Positions 1 to 8,492 of a stretch of DNA of 64,000 nt are shown in pieces. Location of the stretch: contig NC_013037.1 of assembly GCF_000023125.1 (NCBI RefSeq), forward strand, positions 682,001 through 746,000. The letters are read 5' to 3'. Source of the stretch: Dyadobacter fermentans DSM 18053. Lineage in GTDB: Bacteria; Bacteroidota; Bacteroidia; Cytophagales; Spirosomataceae. The translations under genes and the position numbers were made by a program. The notes beneath the pieces are model-generated. The model made no database searches and was not told where the DNA came from. It saw nothing but the letters and a program-made list of their open reading frames with translations. The first letter of the stretch is position 1. The number at the start of each line of letters is the position of its first letter.

Positions 1-547
1 GTGTGTTAAAAAAGAAATGCGGGTTGATTTGCGCTTTCAGGAGTGCCAGCTCGGAGGTAATGTTCTGTTTTTCAACCGAATCGCGCAGGCGGGCGTCGGC
101 TTGCCATCGCTGGATTACCGCCATGCTCGTGCTCACGCCGATTACGAGCAAGGTCGTCATCAGCAATATCCCGTCGATCATGTGCCTCGGCTTCGGGCCG
201 CCGTGGTGGCGCGGACGGGGCATAATGCGCTCCATATGCCGCCGGACTTCGAGTTGCTGGTCGGCCAGTTTGCTCACGATCAGCATCAGTGCGGCCAGCG
301 CGATCACCCACAGGATGAAAACCAGGATGCGGTTTTTGAGCAGATACCGCGGCACCAGGTAGCGGGCATTGAAATAGAAAAGCGCCACCAGCAATGCAAA
401 ATTGAGTATTTGTTTTACCCAAAACACCGCAGGAAGGCTCACGCCCCACGATAGCGGCTGGTAAAACACCAGCACGAACCCGAGCAAAGCCCAGGCCAGC
501 AAATGCATGGCGGCCACTACGCCGCCTTTTGTGTTTTCGAAGGTCAT
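1..547 (-). CDS. LytS/YehU-type sensor histidine kinase, C-terminus outside window
   Basis: Reading the minus strand from ATG at 547 gives an open frame running off the left edge (182 codons seen). It starts MTFENTKGGVVAAMHLLAW, has four hydrophobic segments (about residues 12-32, 43-60, 68-90 and 125-145), then a short charged linker and ALLKAQINPHFFFNT, the phosphoacceptor motif of the His_kinase (LytS) family. Members autophosphorylate on this His and pass the phosphate to a LytTR response regulator. The ATPase domain lies beyond the window, so its activity cannot be judged. A second in-frame ATG at 508 (MHLLAW) is a possible start but would cut into the first membrane segment. FFF replaces the more usual FLF after NPH, a conservative change. 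Confidence 0.85.
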   Translation of the reverse strand, partial: MTFENTKGGVVAAMHLLAWALLGFVLVFYQPLSWGVSLPAVFWVKQILNFALLVALFYFNARYLVPRYLLKNRILVFILWVIALAALMLIVSKLADQQLEVRRHMERIMPRPRHHGGPKPRHMIDGILLMTTLLVIGVSTSMAVIQRWQADARLRDSVEKQNITSELALLKAQINPHFFFNT

Positions 548-838
548 CGCCACAAAAATAGCAGTCGCGGGCGTGTATTGCACCGTCGCGCGCCGGGTGT
601 TTCGGCGTATCGGGGTTTTTGCCGGTTATAGGGCCGATCTTTGCCGACAGGCCGCCATACTGTGAAAATGAGCACCCTGGCCGCGCGTTTTATCGGGTAA
701 AATAGGCTGTTCAGCTATACAATCCGCCTCTCCGTCCAGGCAGCTTTTATTCGCGGGTTTCATGCATTCACTTTGTATCGGGCAATCCCCGAAAAAGTAC
801 GGTAAACCCGCCGAATCGATCCATTGAAAATCAAGACC
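548..838. other. Divergent intergenic region between kinase and ECF sigma gene
   Basis: About 290 bases lie between the start of the truncated kinase on the minus strand and the sigma factor on the plus strand, so both promoters must lie here. I see no exact TAnnTTTG element, no convincing terminator and no small ORF with coding character. Confidence 0.5.
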
Positions 839-1438
839 ATGCTCAAATTCCTGAATAAGATCATTTTTGACCCGAACGACTTCCGTTCGGTGATCGCTGC
901 GTGCATTGCAGGAAACAGTCAGGCCCAGCATATTTTATTCAAAAAGTATTTCGGCTATGCCAAAAGCATTTGCCTGCGCTACACCTATTCGCCCGAGGAG
1001 GCGGAGGAAGTACTCAATGAAGGGTTTTTCAAGGTGTTCAACAACCTCGAACGGTACGATCCCGCGCAGCCGTTCAAAGCCTGGCTGCGCACGGTGATGG
1101 TGAATAATGCGATCAGCTATTTCAGGAGAAACAAAAAGCATTACACCGCGCGTACGGCCTTTGACGAAATCCCCGAGCCCGGCGTCGCCGACGACGTCGT
1201 GTCGGACATGACCGCAGGAGAAATCATGCAGCTCATTCACGAACTGAAACCGATCTATAAAACGGTTTTCCTGCTCTATGCTGTGGACGGTTACTGCCAC
1301 AAGGAGATTGCGGCGATGCTGGAAATTAATGAAGCCACCGTGCGCTCGCAATATGCAAGGGCGCGGGCGCAGTTGCAGGAGACCATCGCCGCTCGCTATC
1401 CCGATCTGGCCGGTCAGTACGCAATGCTTTCACTTTAA
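839..1438 (+). CDS. ECF-type RNA polymerase sigma-70 factor
   Basis: A 199-residue protein with the two-domain ECF layout. Sigma region 2 is at about residues 20-95 (AQHILFKKYFGYAKSICLRY, EEAEEVLNEGFFKVFNNLERYD reading on, PFKAWLRTVMVNNAISYFRR). Region 4 is at about 130-185 (ELKPIYKTVFLLYAVDGYCHKEIA, helix-turn-helix with EATVRSQYARARAQL). It directs core RNA polymerase to a dedicated set of promoters. An upstream in-frame TTG at 824 would add five residues; ATG 839 is preferred. No FecR or other anti-sigma gene is adjacent, unlike the sigma factor at the right end of the window, so its control is unknown. It ends 3 bp before the convergent LytTR regulator. Confidence 0.9.
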   Translation: MLKFLNKIIFDPNDFRSVIAACIAGNSQAQHILFKKYFGYAKSICLRYTYSPEEAEEVLNEGFFKVFNNLERYDPAQPFKAWLRTVMVNNAISYFRRNKKHYTARTAFDEIPEPGVADDVVSDMTAGEIMQLIHELKPIYKTVFLLYAVDGYCHKEIAAMLEINEATVRSQYARARAQLQETIAARYPDLAGQYAMLSL

Positions 1439-1441
1439 TCC

Positions 1442-2239
1442 TCATTTCCCCATCCACACTTTGAAATCGTTGGCCCGCTCGCGGCTGACGATCGTTTCCT
1501 TGTCCAGCGACGGATGCAATGTGAGTGCGATCCGGTGATTGTAATAGGGCTGCATTTGCGCCACGGCCTGGTGCGTGACCATTAGCCCGCGATTAACGCG
1601 GAAAAAGCGTGCCGGATCGAGGAATTCGTCGAGTTCGTCCATTTTATAGTCCACCACGAATTTCTGTCCCTGATGATTTTTGAAGAACGTCAGCCCGCCG
1701 TCGACAAAGAAGTAGGCGATTTCAGACGTTTCTACGGACAGCAGCCGGGCGCCCTGCTTCACCAGGAACCGTTTGCGGTATTCGGGTGCGGGTGTGTGCA
1801 AATGCAGGCTTTTCAGAATCGTTTCGAGGTGGAGCTGGGCCGAGGGGGCCGTTCCGACTTTGCCGGGGGCAGTGAGGTCGTAGTATTTCCGGATGGCGCG
1901 TTGCAGGTCGTCCTGCTGCACGGGTTTTAGCAAATAATCAATGCTGTTGACCTTGAAGGCCTGCAATGCATATTCATCATAAGAAGTGGTGAAAATGACC
2001 GTGCTCCTGACTTCCACGCGGTTGAAAATCTCGAAACTCTGCCCGTCGGCCAGCTCAATGTCCAGGAAAATAATGTCCGGCTCCGGCTTTCCGTTCTGCC
2101 GGTTTTCGGTAATCCAGTCCACGGTGGCGGCAATGCTCGGCGTAATGCCGCGTATCTCGAACTCGGGCGCCGTTTCTTCCAGCAGTTTGGTCAGCTTGCG
2201 TACGGCCAGTTTTTCGTCTTCAACAATTAAAACATTCAT
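1442..2239 (-). CDS. LytTR-family response regulator
   Basis: A 265-residue protein with an N-terminal receiver domain (acidic pocket near residues 7-9, phosphoacceptor D60 in IIFLDIEL, conserved Lys in YLLKPVQQDDL) and a C-terminal LytTR DNA-binding domain from about residue 155 (FLVKQGARLLSVETSEIAYF, FFRVNRGLMV). Its ATG overlaps the stop of the upstream kinase gene by 4 bp (ATGA), so the two are translationally coupled. It is the only receiver protein in this operon and presumably serves both upstream kinases. LytTR proteins bind paired direct repeats; candidates lie in the divergent region at 4516-4588. Confidence 0.93.
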   Translation of the reverse strand: MNVLIVEDEKLAVRKLTKLLEETAPEFEIRGITPSIAATVDWITENRQNGKPEPDIIFLDIELADGQSFEIFNRVEVRSTVIFTTSYDEYALQAFKVNSIDYLLKPVQQDDLQRAIRKYYDLTAPGKVGTAPSAQLHLETILKSLHLHTPAPEYRKRFLVKQGARLLSVETSEIAYFFVDGGLTFFKNHQGQKFVVDYKMDELDEFLDPARFFRVNRGLMVTHQAVAQMQPYYNHRIALTLHPSLDKETIVSRERANDFKVWMGK

Positions 2240-3315
2240 GCATTTGCAGTTTTTAGCGGTATTAGCGGCAGGGTTACTTTAAAAATACCTTCACCGTCTT
2301 CGATAGCCGGCATGCGGTCGGACAGCAGCTCGTACTTCGCGGTGATATTGGCAAGCCCCAGCCGGGTGGACTTCACGGGAGTAGACTTTATAAGGCGGTT
2401 ATTACTGATTTCGAGCAGGTCGTCACCCATCGAACGGATGCTGACTTTCAATGGGTTGGATTCCAGGATGCTGTTGTGCTTCACGGCGTTTTCCAGCAGC
2501 AGTTGGAGCGTGAGCGGCGGTATGTTCTTTTCCAGATCGGCCTCGCTCACGTCGATCATCAGTTCAAAGCCGGTGTCGTACCGTGTGCGCAAAAGGTGAT
2601 AATAGGAGCGGATAAACCGGAGCTCGGCCGATAGCGGCGTGAGTTCGTTCTGGTTTGTTTGAAGCAAATAGCGGTAAACTTTTGCCATCTCATCCACAAA
2701 CTGCTCGGCGCGCTTCGGCTCGTCGGCAATGAGGGCGGATAGCGTATTGAGGCTATTAAACAGAAAATGCGGGTTAACCTGGCTTTTCAGGCTTTGCAGC
2801 TGGCCCTGCATGCCGGCGCGTTTGAGTAGTTCTTTATTGATTTTCAATGTTTTCCATTCATTCAGCGAATAGTTGATCTCGTAAAGGACCGTCAGCAGGA
2901 GCACCGCCACGAATTCGAAAAGGTATACGTTGATGATCATCCGGCCATCAAGCTCCGCTTCGAAAGGGCGGAAGCGGATGATGAAGAGCATGTAGGCAGT
3001 CACGAAAACGAAGGTCAGTATCCAGAATGCGGCCGCTGTGAGCGCGCTTCGCCGGAATGTAGAATCGAGCGACGGGTACCTGCGGGCAATGTACCGCGCG
3101 GCCCAGTCGTGCGGGACGAATGCGACGATCGTCATCAGGAAGATCATCAGCGTGCCGCCGATGAAATTATAAAGGCTTTCCAGGTACGGCTGGCCGATGA
3201 GCAAATAGCTGATCGTGGGCACGAACCACGGCACCAGCAATGCGAAAATCCACCTGCCGAACAGGCTCAGCCAAATTTCCCGGCCGATTTGGTTGTATGA
3301 TAGTGTAGGGTTCAT
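2236..3315 (-). CDS. LytS/YehU-type sensor histidine kinase
   Basis: A 359-residue membrane kinase. Four hydrophobic segments lie in residues 15-150. A short coiled-coil linker precedes the His_kinase motif SQVNPHFLFNSLNTLSALI with phosphoacceptor H183. The HATPase domain follows, with an intact N-box (LQLLLENAVKHN) and a G2-type glycine motif (TRLGLANITAKYELL). This looks like the catalytically competent kinase of the operon. It overlaps the upstream kinase gene by 4 bp and the downstream response regulator by 4 bp. The membrane part has no recognisable ligand-binding domain, so the stimulus is unknown. Confidence 0.92.
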   Translation of the reverse strand: MNPTLSYNQIGREIWLSLFGRWIFALLVPWFVPTISYLLIGQPYLESLYNFIGGTLMIFLMTIVAFVPHDWAARYIARRYPSLDSTFRRSALTAAAFWILTFVFVTAYMLFIIRFRPFEAELDGRMIINVYLFEFVAVLLLTVLYEINYSLNEWKTLKINKELLKRAGMQGQLQSLKSQVNPHFLFNSLNTLSALIADEPKRAEQFVDEMAKVYRYLLQTNQNELTPLSAELRFIRSYYHLLRTRYDTGFELMIDVSEADLEKNIPPLTLQLLLENAVKHNSILESNPLKVSIRSMGDDLLEISNNRLIKSTPVKSTRLGLANITAKYELLSDRMPAIEDGEGIFKVTLPLIPLKTANA

Positions 3316-4382
3316 GTAAATATCAGGGGCACGATGATCGCAAACTGTTGGTCGTCCTCTTTGTACTGAACCGCTCCCGCGCGGTTAAAAAGCAGCTTGT
3401 ACCGCGAGGTGAGCACGCTGATGCCCGGTGTTTCGAGGGGCATGCTGAGCATTTTCGGCTGGCGGTTGTGGGCAAATTCCAGCTGGCCTGTTTCGGTGGT
3501 CGAAATGCGGATATGCAGCGGCCTGGCCGCCGACACGACGTTGTAGTGGATCGCGTGGTCGATAAGGATCTGGAAGGTGAGCGGCACCATCTGGCCGCAT
3601 AAAAACACTTCGCGCACGTCCAGGTCAACGCTTATCCCGGCCTCAAACCGCGTTTCGAGCAGGTAAATGTAGGATCGGATAAACCGCAGCTCCGAATCGA
3701 GCGAAACGAGCATGTCTTCCTTGTCGGGGCCGTTGACGCTCAGCTGGTAGCGGTACACCTTCGACATTTCATCCACGAATTTCTCGGCAGTGGCGGGCGC
3801 ATCGGCAATGAGAACGGAGAGCGAATTGAGGCAATTGAACAAAAAATGCGGGTTCACCTGCTGCTTGACGGCATCGAGCTCGGTTTGCAGCTGTTTTTCC
3901 TGCATCACTTCCAGCTCATCCTGGTTGGACCGCCATTGACGAAACGCGTAGGTAAGTTCAGTAAGTCCCGCCCCGATCAGCGATGCGCTGAGAATAAAAA
4001 AACTCACGCGCATTGCCCACTGCAAGTCCGCTCCCTGCCCGCCCAGCCCGGCCAGCCGGTACACCGGCAATGCCGCCCAGAACAGGGCCACATTCACTGC
4101 CGCATACGCCCCGAACCAGGATGCCACACGGGAAATGGATTGTTCCGTTTCGGGAAAAAAGCGCGTTACGCGCACCGATAGCAAAGTGTCGATCCGGTAG
4201 GCGGCCCAGATCGCGGCCAGGTTGATGCAGCTTCCGATGAGAAAATGCCGGCTGTCGGAGAAATACCTTTCCTGCCACAGCCCGAAGCCGGCGAGCAGTG
4301 CGGTTCCGCCGAGCAGCAGCACCGACGCCGTGGCACTCAGTTGCTTGCGGCCGAATTTCGCCAGGTAATGTTCAATGATCAT
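3312..4382 (-). CDS. LytS-like kinase with degenerate ATP-binding domain
   Basis: A 356-residue paralogue of the next gene, first in a three-gene operon. It has four hydrophobic stretches (about 18-34, 46-63, 88-112 and 124-142) and an intact phosphoacceptor motif, QQVNPHFLFNCLNSLSVLI with H179. The ATPase domain is altered: the N-box reads FQILIDHAIHYN (D275, H276 in place of E-N), and the glycine motif reads TPGISVLTSRYKLL where the neighbour has TRLGLANITAKYELL. Loss of the Mg-binding Asn and the glycines suggests it no longer binds ATP normally. It may act as a sensor or phosphorylation partner in a heterodimer with the neighbouring kinase. That role is inference. Confidence 0.88.
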   Translation of the reverse strand: MIIEHYLAKFGRKQLSATASVLLLGGTALLAGFGLWQERYFSDSRHFLIGSCINLAAIWAAYRIDTLLSVRVTRFFPETEQSISRVASWFGAYAAVNVALFWAALPVYRLAGLGGQGADLQWAMRVSFFILSASLIGAGLTELTYAFRQWRSNQDELEVMQEKQLQTELDAVKQQVNPHFLFNCLNSLSVLIADAPATAEKFVDEMSKVYRYQLSVNGPDKEDMLVSLDSELRFIRSYIYLLETRFEAGISVDLDVREVFLCGQMVPLTFQILIDHAIHYNVVSAARPLHIRISTTETGQLEFAHNRQPKMLSMPLETPGISVLTSRYKLLFNRAGAVQYKEDDQQFAIIVPLIFT

Positions 4383-4732
4383 GCACGGTAATTTTCATTT
4401 CGTCAAAAATAGGAGGGGCGTACCGCAATCGGAAGTTCGGAGCTGCTTAACCGTCGTATTTGTGCGGTTAATCATCGCAAAAGACCATTGGGTACGGATT
4501 GCACCAGCTTGGGGCAGTTACAATTGATCAACCGGCTATTTCAGTTTACCCTGCGAATTAGCCTTTTCATAAGGTGAAAGTTACAATTCACCCACCTTAC
4601 TGTTTCCGGCGGCTAATGGATATAGCAATTTTGTATCGCAGCCAAACGGAAGGCCGCCGGTCGAAAGCCCTGTTTTCGGAACCGGTTTGCTCCGAGGGGG
4701 CTGTTAGCCATGAAAGTCAATTAATAATAGCC
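4383..4732. other. Divergent regulatory region with AGTTACAATT direct repeats
   Basis: 350 bases separate the kinase operon (minus) from the orphan LytTR gene (plus). They contain two exact copies of AGTTACAATT (4516-4525 and 4579-4588), with starts 63 bp apart, close to six helical turns. A related CAGTTTACC lies between them at 4542. AGTT-centred direct repeats resemble the kind of site LytTR domains recognise. No gene is apparent. A GTG at 4574 could extend the plus-strand gene leftward, but that extension has no family resemblance. Confidence 0.4.
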
Positions 4733-5167
4733 ATGAAAGTAACCAACGCAATGCCAGATCAATCCATGAAAAATCAATCGGCCCTGTCACCCATGAAAAA
4801 CCTGTCCATTATCACAACCGGAGCTGCCGGCGAAGTTATGAGTGTTCCCGCGATCACCGTTTACAAGTTCGGGAAAGCGATTACCGTGAAGTCCAGCGAC
4901 ATTACTTGCCTGGAAGGTGTAGGAAACTACACATTTGTATACACCCGGCACGAGAAGCACCTGGTTTCGAAATGTTTGAAAGAAGTGCAGGATGAGCTGA
5001 GCAGCGATTTCCTGCGAATCCACAAATCATATAGCATTAATGCCCGCCATATCAAGTCGCGCTGGCCGGATTACATTCACCTGAGCTGCGGCAAGGTAAT
5101 CCCGATCGCCCGCCGCCGCATCCGCGAAACCCACGAAATACTGGGCAGAATGGCACTCTCGGCGTAA
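4733..5167 (+). CDS. Stand-alone LytTR DNA-binding protein
   Basis: A 144-residue protein (from ATG 4733) without a receiver domain. The last ~105 residues form a LytTR domain: KSSDITCLEGVGNYTFVY, then KCLKEVQDELSSDFLRIHKS, YSINARHI, and CGKVIPIARRRIRETHEIL. The first 35-40 residues are polar and methionine-rich, with later ATGs at 4766 and 4793 that could be the true start. It is probably a transcription regulator not controlled by phosphorylation, divergent from the LytS/LytTR operon. Whether it competes for the same sites is not known. A strong terminator follows. Confidence 0.85.
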   Translation: MKVTNAMPDQSMKNQSALSPMKNLSIITTGAAGEVMSVPAITVYKFGKAITVKSSDITCLEGVGNYTFVYTRHEKHLVSKCLKEVQDELSSDFLRIHKSYSINARHIKSRWPDYIHLSCGKVIPIARRRIRETHEILGRMALSA

Positions 5168-5188
5168 CAGCCACGCGCAGAAAGCATT

Positions 5189-5234
5189 AGCCGGCAGGAC
5201 AGGTGATCATCCACTTATCCTGCCGGCTTTTTTT
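5189..5234 (+). terminator. Rho-independent terminator after LytTR gene
   Basis: An 11-bp perfect stem (AGCCGGCAGGA at 5189-5199 with TCCTGCCGGCT at 5218-5228), followed on the plus strand by seven Ts. It sits between convergent genes and its T-run reaches the stop codon of fabH, so it may also slow transcription from the other side. Confidence 0.9.
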
Positions 5235-6223
5235 CAGTATGCCCATTTGATATAGGCCGAGCCCCAGGTAAACCCTGCTCCGAATGCCGAAAATATGAGA
5301 TTATCTCCCTTTTTTAGCTGCTTTTCATAATCCCAAAGGCAGAGCGGGATGGTAGCGGCGGTGGTGTTGCCGTACCGTTCGATGTTCATCATTACTTTGT
5401 CCATGCCCACGCCCATGCGGCTGGCGGTGGCTTCGATAATGCGCCTGTTGGCCTGGTGCGGCACGAGCCAGGCCACATCGTCATGGCTGAGCCGGTTGCG
5501 TTCCATCATTTCCGCGGAAACGTCCGCCATGTTCCGCACCGCCGATTTAAACACCTGCTGGCCATCCTGGTACAGGTAATGCATGCGCGCGTCCACGGTT
5601 TCGTGCGTGGCTGGGTACCGGCTGCCGCCCCCGCGTTGCAAGAGGTTGTTGTAGCCCGCGCCATCGGCGCGGATCAGCGTGTCGATCACGCCATAGCCTT
5701 CGTAATTCGGTTCGAGCAGCACCGCGCCCGCGCCGTCGCCGAACAGGATGCAGGTACGGCGGTCGGTATAGTCCATTACGGCCGACATTTTATCGGTTCC
5801 CACCACAACCACCTTCTTGTATTTGCCTGTTTCGATAAACTGCGCGCCGAGTTCCAGGCCGTAAACGAAGCCCGAGCAGGCCGCATTCACATCGAAACTA
5901 CCGATGTTGCGGATGCCGAGCTGGTCGCAGATCAGGTTGGCTGTGCTGGGGAAAACGAAGTCGGGCGTAATGGTAGCGCAAATGAGGAGGTCTATTTCGG
6001 CGGGATCAGTATTGGTTTTTTCGAGGAGGCCCTGCACGGCCCTGGCACCCATGTGGGAACTGCCGAGCCCGGGATCTTTCAGGATACGGCGTTCACGAAT
6101 GCCCGTCCGGCTTACGATCCATTCGTCGTTGGTATCCACGAGTGTCTCCAATTCGGCATTTGTAAGAATGTAGTCGGGGACATATCCTTCAATGCCTGAG
6201 ATGGAGGCTGTAACTTGTCTCAT
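5234..6223 (-). CDS. fabH: Beta-ketoacyl-ACP synthase III (FabH/KASIII family)
   Basis: A 329-residue thiolase-fold enzyme of normal family length. It condenses an acyl-CoA with malonyl-ACP to start fatty-acid synthesis in the cytoplasm. All catalytic residues are visible: Cys116 in VNAACSGFVYG, His256 in LVPHQANRRII and Asn286 in ERYGNTTAA. The C-terminal glycine motif SAFGAGFTWGSAYIKW is also typical. It stands alone, not next to plsX, accB or other fab genes. It could therefore be a secondary KASIII, for example with branched-chain primer preference; the sequence alone cannot decide. The start at 6223 gives the expected N-terminus. Confidence 0.95.
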   Translation of the reverse strand: MRQVTASISGIEGYVPDYILTNAELETLVDTNDEWIVSRTGIRERRILKDPGLGSSHMGARAVQGLLEKTNTDPAEIDLLICATITPDFVFPSTANLICDQLGIRNIGSFDVNAACSGFVYGLELGAQFIETGKYKKVVVVGTDKMSAVMDYTDRRTCILFGDGAGAVLLEPNYEGYGVIDTLIRADGAGYNNLLQRGGGSRYPATHETVDARMHYLYQDGQQVFKSAVRNMADVSAEMMERNRLSHDDVAWLVPHQANRRIIEATASRMGVGMDKVMMNIERYGNTTAATIPLCLWDYEKQLKKGDNLIFSAFGAGFTWGSAYIKWAY

Positions 6224-6355
6224 ATTTGATTTTAGTACTGGTAAATGTCGCTGTCAGGGTAACGTTTCGCCCTAAACAACAAATATGCACCACAAAAGTG
6301 CTCATTTCGCCACCTTTTGCGCGATTTTTTGGGAAGTTAATATGGAATGCAAAGG

Positions 6356-7102
6356 CTAGGGTACGATCCGGATCTCGACGCGCCGGTTGAGCCGCCGGTT
6401 CGCTTCGCAATCGTTCGGCGCAACCGGGAGATCGCTGCCGAAACCTTTTCCGCGTATCCGGGTGGTTTCTATGTGCTTCGAAACCAGGTATTTCCGGACT
6501 TCATCCACCCGGTCGAACGAAAGCAGCAGATTCTTGAACGGGTCGCCCACGTCGTCGGTATGGCCCATAAGTTCAATGCGCGATCCGGCGTTGCGTACCA
6601 GGTAGCCGGCCAGGATTTCCAGCTCGTAACCGCTCTCGGGTAATATGTCGGATTCGCTCTGCGGAAAATGCAGCGTCGCGCGGATATCGTCTTCAAGTAC
6701 CGGGATGTTTTGTTCGATAACCGGCTCCCGGGCGCGTTCGGTGCTGTTTTCTATCGGTGTTAAATAAAAAATCTTTGTTGCATGCAAGTCCCGGCCTGCC
6801 ACGGCTTCCGACAGCATTTCGTACCCGCTGGCGTGGATGGAAATCACGCTCGTGTCGCCGGCCGACATCCTGAACTGGTAAATGCCGTTTTCAAACCGTG
6901 GCGCAACCTGTCTGCCGGGATGATTCCCGACCAGCATGATCGTTGCCCGAACGGGCCTGAGGCTGAATTTGTCGAGCACGCGAATCGACACGCGGCTGCG
7001 CTGGCGGAGACTGCCCGCGGCTTTGGAATTCGCCTGCACCGGCTGGCTGAACGCCGGGCTACCCAGCAGGCATAGTACGACAATGGCTGTAAACGTTTTC
7101 AT
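6356..7102 (-). CDS. OmpA-family outer-membrane/peptidoglycan-binding protein
   Basis: A 248-residue exported protein with signal peptide MKTFTAIVVLCLLGSPAFSQ. A middle region of about 100 residues (RVSIRVLDKFSLRPVRATIM and onward) looks like a small beta-sandwich carrying a PEGA or carboxypeptidase-like regulatory motif. Residues ~135-248 form an OmpA C-terminal domain (LMGHTDDVGDPFKNLLLSFD, RVDEVRKYLVSKHIETTRI, ANRRLNRRVEIRI) that binds diaminopimelate peptidoglycan. There is no N-terminal beta-barrel, so it is probably periplasmic or peripherally attached to the outer membrane. It lies 51 bp downstream of the TonB-domain gene and is probably co-transcribed with it. Confidence 0.88.
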   Translation of the reverse strand: MKTFTAIVVLCLLGSPAFSQPVQANSKAAGSLRQRSRVSIRVLDKFSLRPVRATIMLVGNHPGRQVAPRFENGIYQFRMSAGDTSVISIHASGYEMLSEAVAGRDLHATKIFYLTPIENSTERAREPVIEQNIPVLEDDIRATLHFPQSESDILPESGYELEILAGYLVRNAGSRIELMGHTDDVGDPFKNLLLSFDRVDEVRKYLVSKHIETTRIRGKGFGSDLPVAPNDCEANRRLNRRVEIRIVP

Positions 7103-7153
7103 TCAAGCATTTTTCAGGTTGAACAACGTATTGCACTTTAATGCCGCCTTTAA

Positions 7154-8131
7154 TTACGGCTGGAATTTGAATGGCACGTAGAATGGCCTCGTCGCATATC
7201 CGCCGCCGTAATTGCGGAGGCGCGTTTGCGGAGGTTCATGCGCCGAAAGGTCTACTGCACCGGAATTGAACAGCCTTTTAAACTCCGCTTTAACGGGCAG
7301 CGGCGCTTTCACGGGGTCCATCTTCATTTTGCGGCTGAACAGTTTGGGAATTTCTTCCTTGATCTTCAAAGGCAGGTTATCCACCTGCGGATCAAAATGA
7401 ATGCTGATGGTGTACCAGACGGCGATCGGCTTCCCGTCTTTCTGTGCAGGCGTCCATTTGGGCATCATGCCCACGAGCCGAAGCGCCTCTTCATCCAGCT
7501 CCGTACCGGGGCTTTTCACAATGCGGCCGCTGCTAACATTCCCGTCCTCGTCCAGCAGGAATGAAACCTGCACCGGGCCTTCTACGCCGTTTTCGCGTGC
7601 CTGCCTGGGATATTTGAGGTTGTTGGCCAAAAATTTGTTCAAAGCCTTGTAGCCGCCCTGGAAATAGGGCCAGCGGTCGAGGCGCAGCGGGGAGCTGCTT
7701 TCGGTAGCGGCTTCCGATTCTTTTTTGGAAGCCTTCGCCTGGCTTCGGAGCGCCGTTCTGGGCATCGGTTTCAGAACGATCGCGTATTCGATTACGGATT
7801 GGAGGATCGGCTGCTGCCTGGTCTCAAAATCGGGATGTTTGATCACGAGCATCCCGCTCAACGGCGCATCGGGGATCTCAAAACTGCCCGACAGATTGGA
7901 AATCGTGCCCCGCTCGGACCCTGCGATCAGCACCGCCGCATTGGCGACCGGCCGCGATGCACCGTCGGTAATGCGGCCTGCAATGCGCGTAGTTTGCAGG
8001 AATGCGGGCCTGGCGTCCAGGCTGTCGTTGCGGTAGTGCCGGTTTGTCGCCAGTGCGGGGGTTACCGCGGCGGCGATCAGCAAAAGAGTGAGGTAGTTCA
8101 GGAGAAGCGGTTCAGGTATTCTTGGCTGCAT
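7154..8131 (-). CDS. TonB C-terminal domain protein with carboxypeptidase-like regulatory domain
   Basis: A 325-residue protein. The N-terminal hydrophobic segment (about residues 10-29) acts as a signal or membrane anchor. Residues ~50-120 form a carboxypeptidase-regulatory-like domain (AGRITDGASRPVANAAVLIA, GTISNLSGSFEIPDAPLSG), common at the front of SusC proteins. Residues ~160-255 form a TonB_C domain (LKYPRQARENGVEGPVQVSF, LLDEDGNVSSGRIVKSPG, MPKWTPAQKDGKPIAVWYTI). About 70 further residues follow that I do not recognise. It may be one of the many Bacteroidota TonB homologues that couple the inner-membrane motor to outer-membrane receptors. ExbB/ExbD genes are not nearby, so the pairing is open. 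Confidence 0.82.
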   Translation of the reverse strand: MQPRIPEPLLLNYLTLLLIAAAVTPALATNRHYRNDSLDARPAFLQTTRIAGRITDGASRPVANAAVLIAGSERGTISNLSGSFEIPDAPLSGMLVIKHPDFETRQQPILQSVIEYAIVLKPMPRTALRSQAKASKKESEAATESSSPLRLDRWPYFQGGYKALNKFLANNLKYPRQARENGVEGPVQVSFLLDEDGNVSSGRIVKSPGTELDEEALRLVGMMPKWTPAQKDGKPIAVWYTISIHFDPQVDNLPLKIKEEIPKLFSRKMKMDPVKAPLPVKAEFKRLFNSGAVDLSAHEPPQTRLRNYGGGYATRPFYVPFKFQP

Positions 8132-8299
8132 GATTTTCCCGGTATTTGATTTGGCAGATATCCGTACAACTATCCTTTTTCCATAAACGATTGTAATTCA
8201 ATTATAGGATACGCAATTCCCGGCAAAATGTGGAAGAAATTTTTAATGCCGATGGTGCTTGTATGGAAAGAGGTTTGCAGGAATTGCCGAAGCCGGGTT

Positions 8300-8449
8300 T
8301 TACCGGTACCGCTTCATCAGCAACGACAGCGGCCAGAACAGCGCTGTTACGATGGCCTTGCTCCAATTTGGGCGTTCGGGGTTTTTGTGGTAGGCTTTGA
8401 TGCAGTACCAAGCCAGAATGACGAGTGAAATGAAGATAGCAGCTCCCAT
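8300..8449 (-). CDS. Small membrane protein, 49 residues
   Basis: An ATG at 8449 opens a 49-codon frame ending TAA at 8300-8302. The product starts MGAAIFISLVILAWYCIKAY, continues HKNPERPNWSKAIVTALFWP and ends LSLLMKRYR. One N-terminal transmembrane helix is followed by a polar turn with NPERPNW and a second hydrophobic stretch ending in basic residues, a typical small two-helix inner-membrane protein. I do not recognise a named family. Third-position composition matches neighbouring genes, and two GTACCAAC direct repeats lie upstream. No function is proposed. Confidence 0.65.
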   Translation of the reverse strand: MGAAIFISLVILAWYCIKAYHKNPERPNWSKAIVTALFWPLSLLMKRYR

Positions 8450-8492
8450 GACTTACGATTTAGTGATTAATGCATTGTAAATTAATCTATTA

